Assembly (NCBI RefSeq): GCF_900110645.1 | Contig: NZ_FOFB01000037.1 | Location: 1-52,734, forward strand | DNA length: 52,734 bases | Reading direction: 5' to 3' | Source: Neolewinella agarilytica | GTDB lineage: Bacteria > Bacteroidota > Bacteroidia > Chitinophagales > Saprospiraceae | Shown here: one piece after another, positions 34,556 to 42,972 of the stretch | Layout: the number at the start of each line of letters is the position of its first letter | Numbering within the stretch: the stretch's first letter is position 1 | Position numbers and translations under genes: made by a program | The notes under the pieces: model-generated | The model's database searches: none | Told to the model about the DNA's origin: nothing | Seen by the model: only the letters and a program-made list of their open reading frames with translations

Positions 34556-34745
34556 GATGAAGGTGAATGAGGTGATTCCGGCCAGAAACCGGGAATAACC
34601 GTAAGATAAACGATTTTTTTTGCCCGAATGCTGCTTGGTGGCAAGATTTAAGGCTTGTTAACGACAAAGACGGTTTTGTGGGTGCTTCGGCAAGCTCAGC
34701 AGGGGCCGCAAACGCTGGTGCAAAGTAAAATTTAAAAGAGCAGAG

Positions 34746-34809
34746 TAAAAAAAAGCGGTCAGCATCCGGCATCGGGCGTTTTACTGCCTGAATACTGGTT
34801 GCTGACCGC
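34746..34809 (-). terminator. Rho-independent terminator for the leftward lipoprotein gene
   Basis: GCGGTCAGCA at 34755-34764 pairs perfectly with 34800-34809. Read on the minus strand the stem is followed at once by nine T residues (A-run 34746-34754). The loop is long (35 bases). It lies about 40 bases beyond the stop of the gene at 34849-36162. Confidence 0.75.
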
Positions 34810-34812
34810 CAT

Positions 34813-34831
34813 AAAACCTTATTTAGGTTTT
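34813..34831 (-). terminator. Small second hairpin ahead of the main terminator
   Basis: AAAACCT and AGGTTTT pair over 7 bases around a 5-base loop, 18 bases after the leftward stop. It may assist the terminator at 34746-34809. Confidence 0.45.
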
Positions 34832-34848
34832 GGGGTAAACAGAATTAC

Positions 34849-36162
34849 TTACCACTTGATAGACACGGTGTAACTGTCGTTATTACTACTGGCAACGAAG
34901 TTTACAGCATCAATACGCAACAGGTAGGAACGATCTCCCCGACGGATGACAAAAACATCGCCTTCCTGAATGGGCAGAGAAACTTCTTCGTTAGCGCTTT
35001 GGTCACCGTCAGCATCCGGGAAGTTGTCATCACCGGTCAGGTCAGCACCACCGTCAAATACGGAGGCAATCTCTTCCGCTGTGGAAATATCATCGAAAGA
35101 AACACTCTCGCCAAGAACGCTCAGGTCAGCTACTTTAACGACAGCGTCGTTAACGGAGCTGATTTGCGTCCGCCAGTTTTCACCGGTAAGATTCAGGTTG
35201 ATGCCTTCGTCCTGCACTTCTGCAGCGGCACTGTTGAAGCCAACGGCCATGCCGTTGTCCAGATCCAGCCCTCCGTTCATACCACCACTGGCATTGAAGA
35301 ATACGCCGGTAGTATCCAGGCCTAATGCCGTACCTGCTGGCGGGTCAAAGGTGATCACTACGGAGCGCTCTGCCGTAATGCCATTGACGTCGGCCACCTG
35401 GAAAGTGTAGGTCCGGGTTGTCATCATATCAACGTCGGGGTCGATAGTGATGGAGAAGGTTCCGCCAAGAGCCTCTTCGGGAATGAAGTTAAGCGGATTA
35501 GCCGCCGCAAACGCCGGAGCAAAATAGGTCAGTTGAGCAGCGTCCATAACAACACCGTCTTCCAGAATCGTCAGGGTAGCCAGTGAATCCTCGGTGTTAT
35601 CAACGTTTACTTTTACGTCAAAGCTCGTACCGAAATTGGTCACCGTAGCGTCTCCGCTAACAAATCCATCTTCGACCAGAAGATCAATAACCGGTGGGCT
35701 GGAAGTGTAGGTAACGGTGACGGAAGTGGAAGCAGTTTCGTTGTCGACGTCCGTGAGGCGGAAAGTAAATTCCACCGGCCCGGCAACCACGTTAGAGGGA
35801 GTTATTTCGATTTCATAGGTAAACCCTTCCTGATCCACTGTAGGAATCGCGAGAGGATTATTAGCCGTTTGCCCCGTACGGAAGTTCAACTGGCTGAAGG
35901 GAATGTTCACGCCTGCTTCCTGAATAACCAGGTCACGTAGCAAAGCGTCTCCGTCCTGCCCGCTAACGCTGACAATGAAAGAAGGAGTTCCAAGGGGAAG
36001 CTCCTGGTTAAAGCTAACCAGGCCAGCCCCGCTGTTCAGGCTAACGATGGGGGGAAGGGTTACGCCTCCGGGCAGACCAGGTGTATCCGGATCACAGCCA
36101 GAAGATAAAAAGACGACAAAAGCTGCCGTAATTAATAAGGTGATTCTAGAAAAAATACGCAT
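34849..36162 (-). CDS. Lipoprotein with Ig/cadherin-like repeats, unknown function
   Basis: The 437-residue protein has a lipoprotein signal (LLITAAFVVFLSSGC, Cys23). Two ~125-residue beta-rich repeats follow, each opening PPIVSLN or PPVIDLL and ending in a VEFTFRLTDVDNETAST or RTYTFQVADVNGITAER strand. This is typical of Ig-like or cadherin-like surface domains. The C-terminal ~150 residues (GVFFNASGGMNGGLDLDNG onward) form a different domain with Asp-rich segments such as GGADLTGDDNFPDADGD, possibly calcium-binding. It ends in beta-like VFVIRRGDRSYLLRI. It is probably displayed on the outer membrane. No specific ligand or partner can be named. A strong terminator follows. Confidence 0.75.
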   Translation of the reverse strand: MRIFSRITLLITAAFVVFLSSGCDPDTPGLPGGVTLPPIVSLNSGAGLVSFNQELPLGTPSFIVSVSGQDGDALLRDLVIQEAGVNIPFSQLNFRTGQTANNPLAIPTVDQEGFTYEIEITPSNVVAGPVEFTFRLTDVDNETASTSVTVTYTSSPPVIDLLVEDGFVSGDATVTNFGTSFDVKVNVDNTEDSLATLTILEDGVVMDAAQLTYFAPAFAAANPLNFIPEEALGGTFSITIDPDVDMMTTRTYTFQVADVNGITAERSVVITFDPPAGTALGLDTTGVFFNASGGMNGGLDLDNGMAVGFNSAAAEVQDEGINLNLTGENWRTQISSVNDAVVKVADLSVLGESVSFDDISTAEEIASVFDGGADLTGDDNFPDADGDQSANEEVSLPIQEGDVFVIRRGDRSYLLRIDAVNFVASSNNDSYTVSIKW

Positions 36163-36252
36163 GTATGGTTGGTTTTGTTAGATAGTATTTTTTTGATGAG
36201 AGGAATGGCTGGACCTGGGTCATGAATACAAGTTGCCATGAAAAACAAGGAA

Positions 36253-36278
36253 CCACGCCTTCCTGGAGGAAGACGTGG
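36253..36278 (-). terminator. Terminator after the AT-hook protein gene
   Basis: CCACGCCTTCC at 36253-36263 pairs with 36268-36278 (one mismatch, 4-base loop). On the minus strand it is followed by TTCCTTGTTTTT. It lies 34 bases beyond the stop. Confidence 0.7.
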
Positions 36279-36311
36279 CTCTCGAACCTTAGTAACGGTT
36301 TTAAGATTTAT

Positions 36312-37019
36312 TTATTTGGCAGCGGTGGCAGCTTTGCGGTAAGCGTCCATTTTAGCAGCATCAGCGTTCCGGTAGCGGGGACCGCACTTCTCCAGAATAG
36401 CGGCCATTTTCACGTTGGAAAGCTTAGCCATTGCTGCGGGGGTCTTAACACCCGCTGCTTCAAAATGCTTGGCCATTGCCGGTCCTACGCCATTGATGGC
36501 TTCCAGCGGGCTCTTTGGCGTGGCAGGCTTCGTACGTGGACGACCCGGGCCTTTCTTTGCTCCGGCAGCGGTGCTTTTCTTAGCCGTGGATGCAGTAGTA
36601 GTCTTCTTCGGACGACCAGGACCTTTCTTAGCTACGGGTGCATCAGCCGTCTTCTTCGGGCGACCAGGACCTCTCTTAGCTGTCGTTGTCGTTGTCGCAG
36701 TGGTTGCCTTCTTTGGGCGACCCGGACCTTTCTTTGCAGTAGAGGTTGTAGACTTCTTGGCAGGACGTCCACGACGTGCAGTTGTTTTTTTGGCCGGAGC
36801 ACCTTTCGCCTCTGCTAATTGAATTTTTAATATTGCTACTTCAGCTTTGAGCGCTTCTACTTCCACGAGCGCATCTTTAGCTTCTTTTTTAGCACTTTTC
36901 AATTCTTTTTTATGCTTTTTCGCAAGTTTCTTAACGTCGGTAGAATTAGCGGTAAAAGCTTCTTGCGCCGCGTCAAAGCGACTGATGAGGCTCATCACCT
37001 CTTTCTTTAAATTAGCCAT
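36312..37019 (-). CDS. AT-hook, histone H1-like DNA-binding protein with helix-hairpin-helix C-terminus
   Basis: The 235-residue, very basic protein has three parts. Residues 1-75 are a Lys/Glu/Ala-rich coiled coil (LKKEVMSLISRFDAAQEAF onward). Residues ~75-165 are a low-complexity Lys/Ala/Thr/Pro region with five GRP cores: RRGRPAKK, three GPGRPKK and one GPGRPRTK. Each is an AT-hook that inserts in the minor groove of AT-rich DNA. The last ~65 residues (LEAINGVGPAMAKHFEAAGVKTPAAMAKL) form a helix-hairpin-helix domain. It is probably an abundant nucleoid-associated protein, perhaps oligomerising through the coiled coil. Highly repetitive coding DNA makes hook number prone to change. Confidence 0.85.
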   Translation of the reverse strand: MANLKKEVMSLISRFDAAQEAFTANSTDVKKLAKKHKKELKSAKKEAKDALVEVEALKAEVAILKIQLAEAKGAPAKKTTARRGRPAKKSTTSTAKKGPGRPKKATTATTTTTAKRGPGRPKKTADAPVAKKGPGRPKKTTTASTAKKSTAAGAKKGPGRPRTKPATPKSPLEAINGVGPAMAKHFEAAGVKTPAAMAKLSNVKMAAILEKCGPRYRNADAAKMDAYRKAATAAK

Positions 37020-37247
37020 TAATCTGTTTTGAGTGAAAAAAAATAGTACTGAAAATCAGCGTATAAATTCTGCTTTCCAGTGTTTAAAGTTTGTTTCGTG
37101 TCTGGTTAAAAATTGTTGTAAGCCCAAGGTGTAAACTCCTAATAAAGTACAAATATATGGAGAATAAGTACTAGAACGTAAATTACTTATACCAAAAAAT
37201 ACGTTAGCCCTTTAATAATGTTTCGTTTTTAGCAACAGTTTTTCTGC

Positions 37248-38132
37248 CTAATGGTTTCTTTTATCGGTTCCCCAGGCGAGCTTGCCTCTCAAAGTGTCCA
37301 TAAAATTAATGTTACTGAGCTTAACCAAATTGAGGCCGTACTCATTTTTTCGAACGGCCAGATTATGGACTGAAGTAATGGTTTCAAACCTACTATCCAG
37401 GGTAGCTAAAAAGTTTTCGGCCCGGCCTTCAATTTCAAAACTTATTACCGAATCATCGGAAATAACAATGGGTCGAACATTAAGATTATGCGGGGCTACC
37501 GGCGTAATCACAAAATTTCCGGAGCCGGGAAAAACGATCGGTCCACCACAGCTAAGGCTGTAGCCCGTGGAGCCCGTAGGGGTAGCGACAATGAGCCCGT
37601 CTGCCCAGTAACTGGTAAGGTAAGCACCATTTATATAGGTATGAATGGTAATCATTGAGGAGGTATCCCGCTTGAGTAAGGTAAAATCATTTAAGGCGAA
37701 GGGAGTATCTCCGAATATCGGCAAATTACTCTCTACGTAGAGCATTCCTCTTTCCTCGGTTTCGAAGCGCCCCCGAGACAATAATTTCAGGGCTTGAGAC
37801 ATATTGGTCTTTTCCACCCTGGCCAAAAAGCCGAGGCGCCCCAGGTTAATTCCCAGAATAGGAATACCCGAATCTTTAACCAGCGTAGCGGCCTTTAAGA
37901 TTGTGCCATCACCGCCAAGGGTGATCACCATATCAAACCGCTTGATTTTAAAATCAAGGTAGCTTTCAAAAACACCTACGTCACGCGAGAAATTGATATG
38001 AGGCCGTATTTCTTCCAGATAAGGGCCGTACACATAGGTCGAAAAGTTTTCTTCAGCCAGCAAGTCAAACAAGGTTTGCACGTGCGGAATATCCTTCTCC
38101 TTGAGTAATTGACTATAAATAACGACCTGCAT
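37248..38132 (-). CDS. nadK: NAD kinase
   Basis: The 294-residue enzyme phosphorylates NAD to NADP. The start is taken at ATG 38132; a TTG two codons earlier abuts the upstream stop. Diagnostic motifs are the phosphate-binding TLGGDGTILKAA (Gly-Gly-Asp-Gly, residues 73-76), ILGINLGRLGFLA, and WADGLIVATPTGSTGYSLSCGGPIVFPG, which holds the conserved substrate-binding residues. The C-terminal APHNLNVRPIVI follows. Length and motif order match bacterial NadK. It is the last gene of a four-gene leftward run, with 6 bases between it and the Omp85-like gene. Confidence 0.96.
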   Translation of the reverse strand: MQVVIYSQLLKEKDIPHVQTLFDLLAEENFSTYVYGPYLEEIRPHINFSRDVGVFESYLDFKIKRFDMVITLGGDGTILKAATLVKDSGIPILGINLGRLGFLARVEKTNMSQALKLLSRGRFETEERGMLYVESNLPIFGDTPFALNDFTLLKRDTSSMITIHTYINGAYLTSYWADGLIVATPTGSTGYSLSCGGPIVFPGSGNFVITPVAPHNLNVRPIVISDDSVISFEIEGRAENFLATLDSRFETITSVHNLAVRKNEYGLNLVKLSNINFMDTLRGKLAWGTDKRNH

Positions 38133-38138
38133 AAGCAA

Positions 38139-39587
38139 TTAGAAATTGAGACTCAAAGCTAAGAAAACACCGCCTTCTCCCAAGTGGTTACGGTTATACT
38201 GAAGGCTGCCAACCATATCGTAGAACAAGACAACGTCCAGGCCAAGGCTGGCCCCGGTCAGTAAAGTGTTGTTAAGCTCATTACTTTCATCCACAAAGGG
38301 AGAGTTACTGATACCCTGGTTAAACTGAAAGGCTAATAATACCCGAACGGGGATATAGCGGAAGGCAGGGATGAAAACAAGTTTGCCTAAATCCAGGTTT
38401 GTTTTAAATAATTCTCTCCGGATCCCGAAGCGCCAGATGGCCATATCCAACCCATCTACTACATAAAACTGGTAACCGACGACTCCGTTATTCCCAAACC
38501 CGATGGCCCGGTTTTCAAGAAATGGTTGTTTACTTCTTATCAGGCTTAGCTTACCGGCAACCCCCGTATTAATGCTGTATTTATCATTTAGCGGCCAAAA
38601 TTTCCGGTAAGTGACTCCTACAGTCAAGCCACTACGCTCTCCGGTTATTCCTAATCCGTCCTTTTCCAGAGAGGCCTGCAGGAAGGTTCCTTTCCAGGGG
38701 TAGTTCCTCACGTCCCGCCGGTCATTAATAAATCGATAACCGATACGAAAGAAAGATTGGCTGTTTCGGCCACCACCAAAAAAATCCGGATTCAGCACAT
38801 TCGCGATCGTGTCCGCAATGGTAGCATCCCGATACCCAAGATCGATTTTATGAGAGACATAGAGCCGACGGCGATAGGTAAAAGACAGGTCTGCTTTGGT
38901 CTGCCGGTAAACGAATTCATCGGGGTTGTTATAGAACAGTTGTTGATTTTCGGAAGTAGCGAAATTCTGTTCCCGCCGGCGCAGGAACTCGTAATTGATT
39001 TCTGCCCCCAGACTGCCCGCCTTGTTTAAATAAGGCAGGCGATAGCCCGCTTCATATTCACGGGTATAGCCGGTGGTAAAACCTAATTTGAACCGGTCTC
39101 GTCTTCCCGTAAAGTTGTAATAAGAAAGTTTCCCTCCGATGTTAACCCGGTCCAGGGAGCGGCCCTGATCTCTCCACCAAACATTAAAGTTACGGTCAGC
39201 CAGGCTGAATACGGGAACCGGATAGATATACCAGGTTTCCCGAATGTCAATAGTAACGGTTTCTTTCCCGGGCCCCAGCAGGGTATCCGAATGGCTTATA
39301 TCCACGCTTACGAACAGGCCGGTATTCATCAGTGCGCTGTAGGTAAGCTCAATTTCTTCCGCTAGCTTGTCCTTCGCAATACGGCTCCCCTTACCGAAGG
39401 TCATTTCCCGAAAAATAACCTTGCTGCGGGTACGCTTATGTCCCCTTAGAAATATATCAACAATAGTGACCGTATCCGTTAAGGGTATTTCCTCACTTTG
39501 ATGGGCTTCACTACCCCGAAGCTCTGCTTCAGCTTGCAGGCTGCCACAAAAAACCAGAAGAAGAGATAGTAATACGAAGCACTTCAT
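38139..39587 (-). CDS. Omp85-family outer-membrane protein with single POTRA domain
   Basis: The 482-residue protein has a signal peptide (CFVLLSLLLVFCGSLQAE). One POTRA-like domain lies at about residues 40-118 (VDIFLRGHKRTRSKVIFREM, ELTYSALMNTGLFVSVDI). The remainder is a barrel with many aromatic, Gly and alternating residues (GYRLPYLNKAGSLGAEI, RGFINDRRDVRNYPWKG-type strands) and ends in LALSLNF with a terminal Phe. This is the BamA/TamA layout reduced to one POTRA. Such short Omp85 proteins may assemble or translocate specific partners, but the function is not known. It sits between an EamA transporter gene and nadK in one run. Confidence 0.85.
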   Translation of the reverse strand: MKCFVLLSLLLVFCGSLQAEAELRGSEAHQSEEIPLTDTVTIVDIFLRGHKRTRSKVIFREMTFGKGSRIAKDKLAEEIELTYSALMNTGLFVSVDISHSDTLLGPGKETVTIDIRETWYIYPVPVFSLADRNFNVWWRDQGRSLDRVNIGGKLSYYNFTGRRDRFKLGFTTGYTREYEAGYRLPYLNKAGSLGAEINYEFLRRREQNFATSENQQLFYNNPDEFVYRQTKADLSFTYRRRLYVSHKIDLGYRDATIADTIANVLNPDFFGGGRNSQSFFRIGYRFINDRRDVRNYPWKGTFLQASLEKDGLGITGERSGLTVGVTYRKFWPLNDKYSINTGVAGKLSLIRSKQPFLENRAIGFGNNGVVGYQFYVVDGLDMAIWRFGIRRELFKTNLDLGKLVFIPAFRYIPVRVLLAFQFNQGISNSPFVDESNELNNTLLTGASLGLDVVLFYDMVGSLQYNRNHLGEGGVFLALSLNF

Positions 39588-39616
39588 AATCGCTCAATAA
39601 CGGCATAATAAGTCAA

Positions 39617-40513
39617 TTACTTGCCCCGACTGAGAAAGACACCCGTAAGGACGAGGACAATTGCCGGGATTTGCCACAGCCCTATCCCTTCCCCATCCAG
39701 CAATCCCCAGCTTAAAGCCACCAGGGGGATAATGTAACTTACCATTGAGCTGAAAATTGCCCCCGTACGCTGCACCATCTTGAAAAAGATAATACTGGCC
39801 AAAACGGTACTGAACAAGGCAAGGGCCGCTACGTAAGTAAGGGCCCACCATCCTTTTCCATCCACTTCCATTGCCGCTGTCTCCAACACGGCACCTGCGG
39901 TGAGCGCCCAGATTAATGCCGGAACCCCTACCAGAAAAAAGCTGGTGACCGTAATGGTCAGTGAGGGCATTTCCTTAAAATAGGCCGCTACCAGATTTGA
40001 ACTCGTAGCGTAACAAAAACAAGCCAGGAGGATAAACCCGGCGTAGGCGAACTGGGTGGTTTGCCCTGCCTGCCCCGGAGCGGCCCAGGCCAATAAACCG
40101 GCTCCAACAAGCCCAAGAACCACCCCTGTCAACTGCCGTTTACCGGCGTCCCTGCTTTTAAAGAACAACCAGGCGATCAGGAAAGTACAAAGCGGTGTGA
40201 GACCGCTCAGCATGCCGGTAAGGCTGCTGCTCAGTTCTGTTTGTGCAAATGGGAATAAAAAAGACGGGAGGCCCGTACCCGTAATCCCGATCAGCATCAG
40301 CAAAGGCACATCTTTGCGGCTTATCTTCTTCAGATGCCGAAAAGCAAAAGGAGCCAGGGCAAGGGCTGAAATTCCTAAGCGGAGAGTAGCCACCTGTGCG
40401 GGGGAGAACACCTCCAGGCCTTTTTTTATGAGAATATAGCTGGTCCCCCAGATGAGACTCAGAAGGACCAATATCATAAAATCAATGGTCGTCGGGGAGG
40501 AGTTTTGGCGCAT
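39617..40513 (-). CDS. EamA-family (DMT) transporter
   Basis: The 298-residue protein has ten predicted membrane helices in two EamA halves. The first half opens FMILVLLSLIWGTSYILIKKGLEVF, with the Trp-Gly-Thr-Ser-Tyr signature; the second begins near YAGFILLACFCYATSSNL. A VGVPALIW and LSWGLLDGEG pattern fits DMT exporters. Substrate unknown. It follows apbE by 25 bases and precedes the Omp85-like gene by 29 bases on the same strand. A TACCTTCG element in the gap to apbE could give it its own promoter. Confidence 0.9.
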   Translation of the reverse strand: MRQNSSPTTIDFMILVLLSLIWGTSYILIKKGLEVFSPAQVATLRLGISALALAPFAFRHLKKISRKDVPLLMLIGITGTGLPSFLFPFAQTELSSSLTGMLSGLTPLCTFLIAWLFFKSRDAGKRQLTGVVLGLVGAGLLAWAAPGQAGQTTQFAYAGFILLACFCYATSSNLVAAYFKEMPSLTITVTSFFLVGVPALIWALTAGAVLETAAMEVDGKGWWALTYVAALALFSTVLASIIFFKMVQRTGAIFSSMVSYIIPLVALSWGLLDGEGIGLWQIPAIVLVLTGVFLSRGK

Positions 40514-40517
40514 GGAG

Positions 40518-40525
40518 CGAAGGTA
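40518..40525 (-). promoter_or_regulatory. Possible internal -7 element TACCTTCG
   Basis: Read on the minus strand, TACCTTCG ends 4 bases before the ATG at 40513. This is the same sequence and distance as at 28605-28612 before nspC. One mismatch to TAnnTTTG. Confidence 0.35.
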
Positions 40526-40538
40526 AACCCTTAGGCGG

Positions 40539-41561
40539 TTATTCTTTTAAGCCATCAGTCGTTACCGTTTCCAGCTCATCATTTTGGTTCAAAATGATGA
40601 AGTAACCTTCTAATTCCGGCTGCGTATTGATCAGCTCTAACGCTTCTTCGGGGCCCAGCACTAAACAAGCCGTGGCGTAGGCATCAGCCGTAGCACAATC
40701 AGGTGCCAGAACACTGGCGCTCAGCAGGCGGTTTCGTTCGACTTTCCCCGTTCGGGGATCGATGGTGTGGCTAAGGGTCTTGCCCTCCACCTTATAATAA
40801 TCGAGATAATTTCCGGAGGTGGCGATGGCTCGCCCGCCGCTTAGTGGCAGCGTACCGGCACTGGCCACTTTGGCCCGGTTTTCATCCGGCAATCGAATAG
40901 CAACGTTCCAGGGCCGTCCGTTTTTTTGGCCGCCGCCACGCATTTCTCCACCAATATCAATCAGATGATCCGGACGCCCCCGCTGGCTTAGCAGTTGGGA
41001 CAGCAGATCGACACCATAGCCCTTTGCGCTGGCATTAAGGTTGAGTTCTACCCCCGGAGGTTTACGTAAAAACTCCCCGTCAAGTTGTAATTTTTCGATG
41101 CCTACCAGTTTAAGCAGGCGGGCAATTTCGGCCGGATCACCATCAGCGTCCGTCCGTTTTTCCGCCGTACCGAACCCCCAATACTTCACCAACGGGCCAA
41201 CGGTGGGGTCATAAGCACCACCGGTTTTTTCGCTGATCGCCCGGGCCAGGGTAAGATTGGGAATAAAATGTTCCGTACCGGCCAGGCTGATACCGCTTTC
41301 GCTTTCGTTGAAGGCATTGATTTTACTTCCAGGCACCCAGGCAGACAGTTCCTGATTATACGCATCCAGGAGGCTGTCCAGGCTGTTTTTCAGTGCAGGA
41401 ATTGTATCGCCCAAATAGGTTACCCGATAATACGTTCCCATAGCCGCGCCTTCCAGAATATGGAGCGGTTGTTCTGCCTGACCGGCAACAGCAGATGATA
41501 CAGAGGCGCGGTCGCAGGTGCAAAGGACAAGACCGAGGAGCAGCAAGGGTAAAATTCGCAT
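40539..41561 (-). CDS. apbE: FAD:protein FMN transferase (ApbE)
   Basis: The 340-residue lipoprotein (LLLLGLVLCTCDR signal) transfers FMN from FAD to Thr/Ser residues of target proteins such as Na+-translocating NADH:quinone reductase or Rnf subunits, on the periplasmic side. Family features are GAAMGTYYRVTYLGD near the N-terminus, DPTVGPLVKYWGFG, LNLNASAKGYGVDLLSQLL, the flavin-binding HLIDIGGEMRGGG, and SHTIDPRTGKVERNRL. The last includes the conserved His-x-x-Asp-Pro-x-Thr-Gly element. Length is usual. A perfect -7 element lies 4 bases upstream. It is the first gene of the run that ends with nadK. Confidence 0.94.
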   Translation of the reverse strand: MRILPLLLLGLVLCTCDRASVSSAVAGQAEQPLHILEGAAMGTYYRVTYLGDTIPALKNSLDSLLDAYNQELSAWVPGSKINAFNESESGISLAGTEHFIPNLTLARAISEKTGGAYDPTVGPLVKYWGFGTAEKRTDADGDPAEIARLLKLVGIEKLQLDGEFLRKPPGVELNLNASAKGYGVDLLSQLLSQRGRPDHLIDIGGEMRGGGQKNGRPWNVAIRLPDENRAKVASAGTLPLSGGRAIATSGNYLDYYKVEGKTLSHTIDPRTGKVERNRLLSASVLAPDCATADAYATACLVLGPEEALELINTQPELEGYFIILNQNDELETVTTDGLKE

Positions 41562-41565
41562 AGCG

Positions 41566-41573
41566 CAAATTTA
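41566..41573 (-). promoter_or_regulatory. Bacteroidota -7 element TAAATTTG before apbE
   Basis: Read on the minus strand TAAATTTG matches TAnnTTTG perfectly and ends 4 bases before the apbE ATG. It is the likely promoter for the four-gene run apbE to nadK, with a very short or absent leader. Confidence 0.5.
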
Positions 41574-41610
41574 GCGAGAAAACGCAAGTGAAGCCTCGTA
41601 TCAACCAAAA

Positions 41611-41633
41611 CGCCCCTTCCGACGGAAGGGGCG
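41611..41633 (-). terminator. Strong hairpin terminator
   Basis: CGCCCCTTCC pairs perfectly with 41624-41633 around a 3-base loop. On the minus strand it is followed by TTTTGG; on the plus strand by an A-run, so a leftward role is likelier. It could end the transcript of the regulator gene that stops at 41892. Confidence 0.65.
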
Positions 41634-41891
41634 AAAAAATTCGAATTGGCTATCGTGGTGTATTTCTAGTACAACGTGTTGTTCATAGAGTTATTAGTGA
41701 AATAAATAAGGCTTACTACACCAGACAGAAAAATGGGGAAAAAGAAAGAGGGAATACGGGTGTGTTTTAGTGTGTGAGTCTCAAAGATATTCTCTCCGGG
41801 TTTAATGCGTCATTTCATTCCATAAACGGTAGAGATGATTGGACAAGCGGTAGGAAGAGCAGCAAACACATCAAAAAAAGCCAACTAAACA

Positions 41892-42668
41892 CTACTTTCT
41901 GCCAGCTGACAACCACCTCAGGACATCTTCTCTTCTACGCCGGCTCACCACCAGTTCGACCTGATTGCTTAACACCATTCGCCCGGATCGTTCATTCCTT
42001 ACCACATGTTTACGATTCACCAAAGACGAGCGATGAATCGCAAAAAAGCCATAAGGTTCCAGCATTTTCCGGTATTCTCCGATGCTGTAGGAGGAGAGTC
42101 GGTTACTTCCATCTTCCAGGTAGATGTAGGTATATCCCTTTTCGCCTTCGCAGTATACGATGGTGTTCGTATCCACGTATTCCAACCCTCTCTCTGAGGG
42201 GATACCAACTCTTTTGTTTTCGGGGTTGCTTTGTTCAAGGTTGGATAGTAGAGCCTCCAGTCGCTGGTCAGAGCTTTTTAGCCGAATCCGCTCACGAGCC
42301 AAAGAGACCGCCCGTTGCAGTTCATGCTCTTCCACGGGTTTGAGAATGTAGAACAAAGCGGACACCCGGATAGCTTTCATGGCATGTCTTTCTTCACAGG
42401 TCACAAAAATGACCTCTGGCCGGTTCTTGGGGTTTAGCTGTCGCAGCAACTCAAATCCACTACCGCCAGGCATACCAATATCCAGAAAAATAAGGTCCGG
42501 CCGAAGCGTTTCAATTTTTTGTAACCCCTCTCGTATATTCATGGCTTCCCCCAGGATGTCTACCGCCAGCTTAAGCCCTTTAATCTGTTGGCGCAAATCT
42601 GCCAGAGCAGCGGGTTCGTCATCGATCAGAATTGCAGTAATTGTGTTTGGTGTGGATGTTGTGTTCAT
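41892..42668 (-). CDS. LytTR-family response regulator
   Basis: The 258-residue regulator has a receiver domain with AILIDDEPAA, phospho-acceptor Asp63 in DLIFLDIGMPGGSG, VIFVTCEER and the Lys of YILKPVEEHEL. A LytTR DNA-binding domain begins near residue 155 (IPSERGLEYVDTNTIVYCEGE, then FFAIHRSSLVNRKHVV). It is divergent from the large propeller kinase at 42973, which is its likely partner; their starts are about 300 bases apart, so shared or autoregulatory control of that spacer is plausible. No binding repeats were identified. Confidence 0.93.
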   Translation of the reverse strand: MNTTSTPNTITAILIDDEPAALADLRQQIKGLKLAVDILGEAMNIREGLQKIETLRPDLIFLDIGMPGGSGFELLRQLNPKNRPEVIFVTCEERHAMKAIRVSALFYILKPVEEHELQRAVSLARERIRLKSSDQRLEALLSNLEQSNPENKRVGIPSERGLEYVDTNTIVYCEGEKGYTYIYLEDGSNRLSSYSIGEYRKMLEPYGFFAIHRSSLVNRKHVVRNERSGRMVLSNQVELVVSRRRREDVLRWLSAGRK

Positions 42669-42972
42669 AGTACTTAGGGTTTAGCAATAAGGTGTTCTGT
42701 CTATTGGAGTTAAATCGCGACGGGTTTTCGGGGCCTTATCTGGGTTAACCGCCGGAGGCAGCTGCGAAGCAAAACCCAGAGCTGTGCTACAGAGCTCTTG
42801 CGAGCTGGCACCTAAAAACCGTCATGCCCGTAGCTCAATAAAGGGAACACACTAGGTTTAGCAGCTATAAAAATAAGGATAGCTCGCTGTTTTTCAAGGA
42901 TAAAACAGCACCTTTACCATAAAGCTACTAAAGAATACACCCACAGCCTTTACCAGTTATTTTGAGTACTTC
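42669..42972. other. Divergent promoter spacer
   Basis: About 300 bases between the divergent regulator and kinase genes. It must hold both promoters, but no clean TAnnTTTG was found. A GC-rich stretch at 42730-42820 has several short inverted words such as GAGCTCTTGCGAGCT. No gene is seen. Confidence 0.4.
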
